From positions 7,319,501 to 7,383,500 of the forward strand of contig NZ_VAWE01000001.1 in NCBI RefSeq assembly GCF_005795905.1: a stretch of DNA of 64,000 nucleotides, given 5' to 3'. Positions 25,484-32,659 of the stretch are shown piece after piece. Every line of letters starts with the position of its first letter. Position 1 is the first letter of the stretch. The notes under the pieces were generated by a model that saw only the letters and a list, made by a program, of their open reading frames with translations, was not told the origin of the DNA and ran no database searches. The stretch is from Streptomyces marianii (GTDB lineage Bacteria > Actinomycetota > Actinomycetes > Streptomycetales > Streptomycetaceae). Made by a program: the position numbers and the translations under genes.

Positions 25484-27142
25484 TCAGCGCCTGCTGGACA
25501 CCCCGTAGTACTGGAGGTCCTGCACCCCGATCGTGCTCCGCACCGGATAGCGGGTGCTGACGGTGCTGACGGTGTCCGCTCCACGGCGGACCACGGCCTC
25601 GGTGCGGCCGGGGCCGAGCGGCAGGGCCCGAACGTACGGTCCGGCGGGAGCCGCGTAGACGTGCGGCACCGTGCCCACGCGCGCGGAGACCGTGGCGGGC
25701 GCGGTGAGGAAGGTGAGCAGTTCCACCTGGTCGCTCGCCGGCGCGGTACCGGGGCGGGGGCGCATCAGCAGGCGGTGGGGCACGCTTCCGGCGGCGGACG
25801 TGAACTGTACGCGGGAGGTGACGTACAAGGTGTCACGGACGATTCGGGGCCAGGTCCCCGTCTTGAAGCGGGTGAGGTAGTAGGAGGAGATGTCCAGGTA
25901 GGTGTGGCCGTTGTGCAGTGAGGGGGCGAACTGGCTGCCCTCCGAGTAGTCGTTCCAGGTGGTGAGCTGCACCCAGTCCGCCCCGTCGGAGATCGCGTGG
26001 TTCCACGTCGAGCGCAGGGTGGTGGTGTTTCCCGCCTCGTCGTACACGCCCTGGTTGGGCCGAGCGTCCTGGACGGACACGGCCTGCATCCACTTCTTGC
26101 CCAGGGAGTGGGCGAGTCGGATGTCCTCGGGGACACCGTCCTGCTGGGTGTGGCTGCGATTGCCCCAGGACGAGAACACCTCACTGATCGGTGCGAACCG
26201 CTCCGCGTTCGCGCGGAAGTCCAGGAAGACCGGCACGAGCGCGGTGCCGATGCCGTGCTCTCCCAGCCGGGCGATGACCTGGCTCCACCAGGCGGGGTCC
26301 TGAGCCTCGGCCTTGAACGGCGAAACCACCAGGCGTCCGTCCGCCAGGCGGTACGCGGACGGGGAGGCGGCGAGCACGGCCAGTTGGTCGGCGAGGGTGC
26401 GCGGATCCGTGTCCAGGGAGGCCATGTCCGGCATCAGCACGATGCGGAATCCCGGGTCGACGCGCTGGGCAGCGCGCAGGAGCAGCTCGACCCGCTCGCG
26501 GTTGGTGCCGGACAGGGAGAGGATGTCGACGGTGAATCCGTCGATGCCGGCGTCCCGGGCCGTCCGCACCTCCCTTTCCAGGTTGCCCAGCTGCCAGTCG
26601 CCGCCGCTCGGCTGCACGGGCAGCGGCCGGTCCCGCAGCAGGCCGCCGTAGGCCGAGTGCTTGCCCTTCTCGCCATGGGGCGTGAGGTAGTTACGGGCGT
26701 AGTAGTCGCGTGCTGCGGGCTCATTGTCGAGCGAGAGCGGGTAGGGCGGGAAGTAGTGCGCGAAGACCAGATGCGGACTCCCGCGCAGCACCTCGGTGGC
26801 CGGGAGGTCGAAGGGAAGCGCCGGGCTCGGCCGCCTGGAGGGTGCAGGAGTGAGCTCGGGGTCGGGGGCAGGCTCGGTCGGCCCCCGGCTCGGCTCAGCG
26901 GAGGGGGGCGGGACGGGGGACGGGAGCGTCTCCCGGTCGGGGGTCGGCTCGGTGGCGGCCGGGCTCGGTCGCGCGGCGCGCGGCGCGGTGGCCTCCCGGC
27001 CGCCGGCCAGCCCGACGCCGGCACCGGCGCCGAGACAGATGAGTAACAGGCCCAGCAGGGCTCCGATCACTGCGCGTCGTCGTCGACCGGACGGTCTTCG
27101 GTGGTGGTGGCGGCGCGCGGGACGATCCGGGTGTTCCGTCAT
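25484..27142 (-). CDS. GH71-like endo-alpha-1,3-glucanase, membrane-anchored or secreted
   Basis: A 552-residue protein. A basic N-terminus and a hydrophobic segment (about residues 24-47) form a signal peptide or anchor. A Pro/Ser/Thr-rich linker follows to about residue 110. The catalytic part starts VFAHYFPPYPLS and contains DAGIDGFTVDILSLSG, VLMPDMASLD and QLTTWNDYSEGSQF, which fit GH71 (alpha-1,3-glucanase or mutanase). The ATG at 27142 has GGAGG upstream. It is the last gene, in transcription, after the LCP gene on the same strand. A glucanase at the edge of a polysaccharide locus may trim or release the polymer, or act on fungal wall glucan. Confidence 0.75.
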   Translation of the reverse strand: MTEHPDRPARRHHHRRPSGRRRRAVIGALLGLLLICLGAGAGVGLAGGREATAPRAARPSPAATEPTPDRETLPSPVPPPSAEPSRGPTEPAPDPELTPAPSRRPSPALPFDLPATEVLRGSPHLVFAHYFPPYPLSLDNEPAARDYYARNYLTPHGEKGKHSAYGGLLRDRPLPVQPSGGDWQLGNLEREVRTARDAGIDGFTVDILSLSGTNRERVELLLRAAQRVDPGFRIVLMPDMASLDTDPRTLADQLAVLAASPSAYRLADGRLVVSPFKAEAQDPAWWSQVIARLGEHGIGTALVPVFLDFRANAERFAPISEVFSSWGNRSHTQQDGVPEDIRLAHSLGKKWMQAVSVQDARPNQGVYDEAGNTTTLRSTWNHAISDGADWVQLTTWNDYSEGSQFAPSLHNGHTYLDISSYYLTRFKTGTWPRIVRDTLYVTSRVQFTSAAGSVPHRLLMRPRPGTAPASDQVELLTFLTAPATVSARVGTVPHVYAAPAGPYVRALPLGPGRTEAVVRRGADTVSTVSTRYPVRSTIGVQDLQYYGVSSRR

Positions 27143-27256
27143 GGGTGTCCTCCCGCAGGTGGGCCGCGGGGTGCGGCCCGGACTGGGACAAGCATGGCCT
27201 GTCGGCAGGGTGGAGCACTACAGAACGAGCTGCGGTGGCAGACTCGCGCCGTCGAC

Positions 27257-28402
27257 TCAGTGCGTCGTGGCGCCGAGCCGGTCGGCGTCCTCGTGCGTCT
27301 CGACGTAGGTGTCGAGGGAGTCCTGCCGCATGGCCTGCCACAGCTCTGCGCCCGCGCTGTCGTCCAGGAGGACCACGGACTGTCCGGATATGGTGTCCGT
27401 CCCCTTGGCGGGGGCGTTCATGAACACTATGGAGCCGGGGCGTACGTTCCGGTTGTCCCACAGCAGCGTGCGCAGGTCGCCGTCGCTGAGCCGGTCGTCG
27501 ACGCTCACGGCGGCGGTGAGGTCGTCAAGCACTTCGGTGGCCTTGGCGGGGTTGGAGAAGGTCGAGGGGCGCATGACCTTCCCGAGCAGGGTGCGCAGGA
27601 AGTACTGCTGGCGGTGCGTGCGGTCGAAGTCGCCACGGGGCAGGTGCTTCCGCTCGCGCACGTAGGTGAGGGCCTCGGTGCCGTTCATATGGCGGCTCGC
27701 ACCGTCCACCACGAGGTCCACTCCGCCCACCGAGTCGGTGAGCTTCTTGAAGCCCTCCCAGTCGATGACGGCGAGGTGGTCGACGCGCACCTTGGTCAGC
27801 CGCTGCACCGTGTCGATGAGCAGGGGCGGTCCGCCCCAGGAGAAGGCGGCGTTGAGCTTGGACTTGCCGTGCCCGGGGACGTCCACCCACGCGTCGCGGG
27901 GCAGTGAGACGACGTACGTGCCGGAATGGTCCTCCGGGAGATGGACCAGCATCATCGTGTCGCTGCGCTGAGCCCCGTACTTCCACTGGGGGGCTTTGGC
28001 GTCCCGGCCCGTGGTCGGCAGATCGGAGCGGCTGTCCACCCCGACGAGGAGGAAGGTCCGGCCGCCGTGCGACGGCGCGGGTTGCTCGGCCTCGGGGATC
28101 TTCGTCGGGAAGACGCCGGAGATGCGGTCGACCTTCCCGGTGTAGTGATCGACCGTCCACCAGGCGATCCCGCCCACCATGAGCAGGCCCACGGCGAGCA
28201 GTGTCACCGCCCCGATGAGCACCCGGCGTGCGCGGCTCCGGCGCTTCGTGCGGCGCCGGGACGGTGTCCCGCCGACCTCGCCGGCTCCGGTGCCGCCCAC
28301 GGCACCGGAGCCGGCGTCGTCCGAAGACCCGCCGGCCGGGAGCACGTCTGTCGCTTTGCTCCGGTCCGTCATCGCGGCATCAGCCGCCCTTCTGTCCCCC
28401 AT
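27257..28402 (-). CDS. LytR-CpsA-Psr (LCP) family glycopolymer ligase
   Basis: A 381-residue protein with a cytoplasmic basic stretch, one membrane segment (about residues 60-85, ARRVLIGAVTLLAVGLLMVG) and an extracellular LCP domain: FLLVGVDSRSDLP, QRSDTMMLVHL, VVSLPRDAWVDVPGHGKSKLN (in pieces SLPRDAWV and GKSKLNAAFSWGG), VDHLAVIDWEGF and EALTYVRERKHLPRGDFDR. The Arg and Asp residues that bind the polyprenyl pyrophosphate are present. LCP enzymes transfer polyprenyl-linked glycopolymers to peptidoglycan. At the start of the locus it is the likely final attachment enzyme for the polysaccharide. An internal ATG at 28372 is also possible. Confidence 0.9.
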   Translation of the reverse strand: MGDRRAADAAMTDRSKATDVLPAGGSSDDAGSGAVGGTGAGEVGGTPSRRRTKRRSRARRVLIGAVTLLAVGLLMVGGIAWWTVDHYTGKVDRISGVFPTKIPEAEQPAPSHGGRTFLLVGVDSRSDLPTTGRDAKAPQWKYGAQRSDTMMLVHLPEDHSGTYVVSLPRDAWVDVPGHGKSKLNAAFSWGGPPLLIDTVQRLTKVRVDHLAVIDWEGFKKLTDSVGGVDLVVDGASRHMNGTEALTYVRERKHLPRGDFDRTHRQQYFLRTLLGKVMRPSTFSNPAKATEVLDDLTAAVSVDDRLSDGDLRTLLWDNRNVRPGSIVFMNAPAKGTDTISGQSVVLLDDSAGAELWQAMRQDSLDTYVETHEDADRLGATTH

Positions 28403-28684
28403 CACGCACCCCCGTGTCGCCGGGATGCGTCCCCTTCCCCGTCGGGCGCACACTGTAGCCAGTACGTTCGATGTTCGTACAGAGTTCCACCGAGACTGGC
28501 ACCCGGCGCGGCCCGCACGTTCGACATGCGGTTTCATATGGCCCAGTACCTGTCGGTCACGTTCACGTAAACGCGCCCATGCGTGCACAAGTTTGCCGTA
28601 CCGTTCGCCATCGTGTCGCATGTTCGACGGATAGACGTTCGTGACACCGGTGGCTCGCGCCACCGAACGTGCCTGGGGGGGTAC
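28403..28684. promoter_or_regulatory. Divergent promoter region with repeated GTTCG motif
   Basis: 282 bases between the LCP gene and the sugar-transferase gene. It carries at least six copies of a GTTC(G/A) core, mostly ACGTTCG: near 28464-28478 (two), 28517-28525, 28558-28567, 28601-28609, 28621-28628 and 28634-28645. The clustering suggests an operator array or AT-poor promoter elements controlling both sides. No protein can be named from sequence alone. Confidence 0.4.
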
Positions 28685-30160
28685 ATGTGGGATGTTCAGA
28701 CCGCTGATTCCGACCGATCGAGCGAGGCCCGGTGTCGGGCGCGCTCCTCGCTGTGGATGGGACGCAAGTCCCGGTGGTATCTGCCCGTTTCGGTGACCAC
28801 CGACCTCGTCGGCGCCGGTGTGCCGGTGGGACTGATGTTCCTCGTCACCCACCAGCCGTGGGCCGTGCCGAGCGGCATCGTCGCGGGGCTCGCCTGGGCG
28901 GGCGTCCAGGCGTTCCGCTCGCGTTACGCGGCCCGGGCCATCGGCGAGGACCGGGGCACACTGCCGGTGCTCCACGACTGGTTCATCCTGCTGGGGGTCC
29001 TCGCGGTGGGGCACGCCGCGACAGGGGTGCGCCTGCGCGCGGCGCTGTGCCTGGCGGCACTGCTTCCCGCCCTGCTGCTGACCCTGGTGTGCCGCAAGGC
29101 GGTGCACCGTCATCTCGCGGCGAGGCGCCGCGGCGCGCAGGCGGTGGTCAAGGTGCTGGTGGTGGGCGAACCCACCGCGGCCGACGGTGTGACCGCGCAC
29201 CTCGCCGCCCGTACCGACCACCCGTATGTGGCGGTGGGTGCCGTACCCGTGGGTGGCGGCGAGTTCGTCTCGGGAATCCGGACCGGACAGCGGCTGACCG
29301 CGACCGCGCCCCAGTGCGCGACGGAGGACGCCGAGTTGGTCGTCAGCGCGGTGCACCGGCTCGGCGCCGATCTGGTGCTGGTCGTCCCGGGCACCGCCCT
29401 GTCCGGAGAGCGGCTGCGCCGCCTCTCCTGGGGCCTGCATGACGCAGGGATCGAGCTGGTTCTGGCACCCGGCCTGGTGGAGGTGTCCGTCAAACGACTG
29501 GAGACCGGGTCGGCCGGCGGTATGTCGCTGCTGCGCGTGGCCCCGCCGACGAAGGACGGCGTGCAGCCGGTGCTCAAACAGATCCTCGACCGCAGCGCAG
29601 CCCTGCTGGGCCTGCTCGTCCTGGCTCCGCTGCTGCTGCTGATCGCGGCGGCGGTGCGGCTGTCTTCGCCGGGTCCGGTGTTCTACCTCCATGAGCGCAT
29701 CGGCCTGGGCGGGCGCCCGTTCGTGATGTGGAAGTTCCGCAGCATGCGGGTCGGCGCCGACAGCCAGAAGGCCGCGCTGGCCCAGGAGAACGAGCACGAC
29801 GGCCTGATGTTCAAGATGCGCCGCGATCCCCGGGTCACCCGGGTCGGGCACTGGCTGCGCCGTACCTCGCTCGACGAACTGCCCCAGTTGGTCAACGTCC
29901 TGAAGGGTGACATGTCCCTGGTGGGCCCACGGCCGCCGCTCGCCGACGAGGCGGCCCACTACACGCCGGTCGAGTGGCGGCGGCTGAGCGTCCGGCCGGG
30001 GATGACCGGACTGTGGCAGATCAGCGGACGCTCCGACCTGTCCTGGGACGAGACCGTCCAACTCGATCTGAGCTACGTCGACAACTGGTCGTTCACCAGT
30101 GACGTCGACGTCATGGCCCGCACGTTCCGCGCCGTCGTCGACGGTCGCGGGGCGTACTGA
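28685..30160 (+). CDS. Polyprenyl-phosphate sugar-1-phosphate transferase (WcaJ/WbaP type)
   Basis: A 491-residue membrane protein. Several N-terminal membrane helices (about 35-140) precede a CoA-binding-like middle region. From about residue 300 comes the bacterial sugar-transferase domain: a membrane helix, then FYLHERIGLGGRPFVMWKFR (in pieces FYLHERIG and MWKFRSMRVGAD), RRTSLDELPQLVNVLKGDMS, LVGPRPPL and RPGMTGLWQISGRSDLSW. It starts polysaccharide repeat units by moving a hexose-1-phosphate to undecaprenyl phosphate. The ATG at 28685, preceded by a run of seven G, was chosen over the longer frame to 28583. It is the initiating enzyme of the exopolysaccharide locus. Confidence 0.9.
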   Translation: MWDVQTADSDRSSEARCRARSSLWMGRKSRWYLPVSVTTDLVGAGVPVGLMFLVTHQPWAVPSGIVAGLAWAGVQAFRSRYAARAIGEDRGTLPVLHDWFILLGVLAVGHAATGVRLRAALCLAALLPALLLTLVCRKAVHRHLAARRRGAQAVVKVLVVGEPTAADGVTAHLAARTDHPYVAVGAVPVGGGEFVSGIRTGQRLTATAPQCATEDAELVVSAVHRLGADLVLVVPGTALSGERLRRLSWGLHDAGIELVLAPGLVEVSVKRLETGSAGGMSLLRVAPPTKDGVQPVLKQILDRSAALLGLLVLAPLLLLIAAAVRLSSPGPVFYLHERIGLGGRPFVMWKFRSMRVGADSQKAALAQENEHDGLMFKMRRDPRVTRVGHWLRRTSLDELPQLVNVLKGDMSLVGPRPPLADEAAHYTPVEWRRLSVRPGMTGLWQISGRSDLSWDETVQLDLSYVDNWSFTSDVDVMARTFRAVVDGRGAY

Positions 30161-30185
30161 GGGCGGCTCCCGTGACCGCACAGCC

Positions 30186-30213
30186 CCCCGGCGCGCACGG
30201 TGGCGCGCCGGGG
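30186..30213. terminator. Bidirectional hairpin between convergent genes
   Basis: Perfect 11-base-pair GC stem (30186-30196 with 30203-30213) and a six-base loop. It lies between the stops of the sugar-transferase gene and the fcl gene, so it can serve both transcripts. Confidence 0.7.
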
Positions 30214-30234
30214 TCAGGGAACCGGCCGGAGCCG

Positions 30235-31215
30235 TCAGTGCCCGGGTCGGCCTGCGGTGCCGTCCTCGAGGCCGCCGCGCCAGTGCGCGTAGGTCGCCGC
30301 GATGCCGTCGCGCAGCGGGATCGCCGGCCTCCAGCCCAGCCCGGACAGCCGGGACACGTCGAGCAGCTTGCGCGGGGTGCCGTCGGGGCGGCCGGTGTCC
30401 CAGGCGATCCGGCCGGTGAAGCCGGTGACCTCGGCGACCGTCCCGGCCAGTTCGCGGATGGTCAGATCACTGCCGTAGCCGATGTTGACCGGCTCGTCAC
30501 CGTCGTACGAGCGCAGCAGCACCGCGCAGGCGGCGGCCAGGTCGTCCACATGCAGGAACTCCCGGCGCGGCGTGCCGCTGCCCCACAGCACGACCTCGTC
30601 GCGCCCCTCGGCCGCCGCCTCGTGGAAGCGCCGGATCAGAGCCGGCAGCACGTGCGAGGTCTCCAGGTCGAAGTTGTCACCCGGCCCGTAGAGGTTGGTC
30701 GGCATCGCGCTGATGTACGCGGCGCCGTACTGGCGCCGGTACGACTGCACCTGCACGATCCCCGCGATCTTCGCGAGGGCGTAGGCCTCGTTGGTGGGCT
30801 CCAGCGGACCGGTCAGCAGCGCGTCCTCGGTGATCGGCTGCGGGGCGTGCTTGGGGTAGATGCAGGACGACCCCAGGAAGAGCAGGCGCTCGACGCCGGC
30901 GGCATGGGCGCCGGCTATCACGCTGAGCTGGATCTGGAGGTTCTCCTCCAGGAACTGCACCGGCTGTGTGCTGTTGGCCATGATGCCGCCGACCTTGGCG
31001 GCGGCGAGCACCACCGCGTCGGGGCGCAGCGCGGCCAGTTCGGCTGCGGTGCGCGCGGCGTCGCGCAGATCGAGTTCGGCACGGGTACGAGTGAGCACCT
31101 CGTGCCCGTCGGCGGCGAACCGGCGGGCCACGGCGGAGCCCACCAGGCCACGGTGGCCGGCGACGAAGACACGGGCACGTTCGGGCAGCAGCGATGCGGT
31201 CATGGGCCGGATCAT
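30235..31215 (-). CDS. fcl: GDP-L-fucose synthase
   Basis: A 326-residue short-chain reductase-epimerase. It has the NADP-binding [37 protein letters not shown], the catalytic Tyr-x3-Lys in [21 protein letters not shown] and [12 protein letters not shown]. All are diagnostic of GDP-4-keto-6-deoxy-mannose epimerase/reductase. With the divergent gmd gene it makes GDP-L-fucose from GDP-mannose, so the polysaccharide probably contains fucose or a derivative. The start may be the ATG at 31215 or the one at 31203; neither has a clear ribosome binding site. Confidence 0.92.
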   Translation of the reverse strand: MIRPMTASLLPERARVFVAGHRGLVGSAVARRFAADGHEVLTRTRAELDLRDAARTAAELAALRPDAVVLAAAKVGGIMANSTQPVQFLEENLQIQLSVIAGAHAAGVERLLFLGSSCIYPKHAPQPITEDALLTGPLEPTNEAYALAKIAGIVQVQSYRRQYGAAYISAMPTNLYGPGDNFDLETSHVLPALIRRFHEAAAEGRDEVVLWGSGTPRREFLHVDDLAAACAVLLRSYDGDEPVNIGYGSDLTIRELAGTVAEVTGFTGRIAWDTGRPDGTPRKLLDVSRLSGLGWRPAIPLRDGIAATYAHWRGGLEDGTAGRPGH

Positions 31216-31382
31216 GCCAGGCGTTGCGTGGTCCGTACGACCCCGTCGTCAAACCAGACGAACTTACCCGCAGCTCACGAGATTCCAGAGATGCCCGGAT
31301 TTCACGACATACGGCCCGTGCACGGCGGGCGCAAGAACCGGATCCGCCCCCGTGGCGGGTCCGGCACGGAGGGGAACATCAC
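31216..31382. promoter_or_regulatory. Divergent fcl/gmd promoter region
   Basis: 167 bases between two head-to-head genes of one pathway. It must hold both promoters. A GTACGACC-like stretch near 31236 and CAAACCAGACGAAC near 31251 resemble sequences upstream of 32660, but no operator is certain. Confidence 0.4.
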
Positions 31383-32396
31383 ATGACCAAGACCGCGCTG
31401 ATCACCGGCGTGACCGGCCAGGACGGCTCGTACCTGGCGGAGCTGCTGCTGTCGAAGGGCTACCGGGTACACGGCCTGGTGCGCAGGTCGTCCAGCTTCA
31501 ACACCGAGCGGATCGACCACATCTACCAGGGCCCGCAGGAGGCCGAGCGCAGCTTCGTGCTGCACCACGCCGACCTGTCGGACGGGGTGGCGCTGGTGAA
31601 CCTGCTGCGCGAGATCCAGCCGGACGAGGTGTACAACCTGGGCGCGCAGTCCCATGTGCGGGTCTCCTTCGACGCACCGCTGTACACCGGCGACGTGACC
31701 GGCCTGGGTGCGCTGCGGCTGCTGGAGGCGATCCGGGCGAGCGGGGTGGACACCCGGATATACCAGGCGTCGTCCTCGGAGATGTTCGGCTCGACACCGC
31801 CCCCGCAGAACGAGGACACCCCCTTCCACCCGCGCAGCCCGTACGGGGCCGCGAAGGTCTTCGCGTACTGGACCACGGTCAACTACCGTGAGGCATACGG
31901 GATGTTCGCGGTGAACGGCATCCTGTTCAACCACGAGTCCCCGCGCCGCGGCGAGACCTTTGTGACCCGCAAGATCACCCGCGCCGTGGCGCGGATCAAG
32001 GCCGGCCTCCAGGACCGCCTCTACCTCGGCAACCTGGACGCGGTGCGCGACTGGGGATACGCGCCCGACTACGTCGAGGCGATGTGGCGGATGCTCCAGC
32101 ACGGCGAGCCGACGGACTACGTGGTCGCCACCGGGGTCCCGGCCACGGTGCGGCAGTTCGTGGAGACCGCGTTCGCCCATGCCGGCCTGGACTGGAACGA
32201 GTACGTCCGCTACGACCCCAAGTACGAGCGCCCCAGCGAGGTCGACGCGCTGATCGGCGACGCGTCCAAAGCGCGCGAGCTGCTCGGCTGGAAGCCCACC
32301 GTCCTCGTGGAGGAACTCGCGCGGATCATGGTCGAAGCGGATGTCCGGCAGGTGGCGGACCAGCTGGCGGGCGCCTCGGTGCGCATCGACCGCTGA
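31383..32396 (+). CDS. gmd: GDP-mannose 4,6-dehydratase
   Basis: A 337-residue extended SDR. It has the NADP motif [58 protein letters not shown], the catalytic [10 protein letters not shown] (Tyr-x3-Lys), [16 protein letters not shown] and [14 protein letters not shown]. These are family signatures. It converts GDP-D-mannose to GDP-4-keto-6-deoxy-D-mannose, the substrate of the Fcl encoded divergently. The ATG at 31383 has GGAGGGG upstream; the longer frame to 31194 overlaps fcl. Confidence 0.95.
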   Translation: MTKTALITGVTGQDGSYLAELLLSKGYRVHGLVRRSSSFNTERIDHIYQGPQEAERSFVLHHADLSDGVALVNLLREIQPDEVYNLGAQSHVRVSFDAPLYTGDVTGLGALRLLEAIRASGVDTRIYQASSSEMFGSTPPPQNEDTPFHPRSPYGAAKVFAYWTTVNYREAYGMFAVNGILFNHESPRRGETFVTRKITRAVARIKAGLQDRLYLGNLDAVRDWGYAPDYVEAMWRMLQHGEPTDYVVATGVPATVRQFVETAFAHAGLDWNEYVRYDPKYERPSEVDALIGDASKARELLGWKPTVLVEELARIMVEADVRQVADQLAGASVRIDR

Positions 32397-32659
32397 CCGC
32401 TGACCTCCGGGCGCTCCGGGCGGGACGCCCGCCACGTCACGCCGCCCGCTGATAACGGTTGTGGAACACCGGTCCACGAAGACGGCGTCAACACGTTTAA
32501 ATTGTCAAACAGATGCGTCAAATGCGTTCCGCGAAGTGTCATGCACTCGTAGAGTTCGCGCACCAACACGTTCGTACGGCCCGCCCCGACCCAGGGGGAA
32601 ATAGGCGGGCACGTCAAAAGGCAGAGAGTCCGCGAGCGGGCTCAGAAGCCGGGGGGTAC
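32397..32659. promoter_or_regulatory. Leader region of the large secreted protein gene
   Basis: 263 bases. It contains CGTCAACACGTTTAAATTGT near 32487 and ACACGTTCGTACGG near 32567, the latter like the GTTCG repeats upstream of 28685. The start codon context at 32660 (a run of six G then TACATG) is nearly the same as that at 28685. Confidence 0.4.

Noticed and set aside
27257..30181. Open frame of 974 codons on the minus strand
   Set aside because: Only the part from 28402 down is the LCP protein. The rest is antisense to the sugar-transferase gene.
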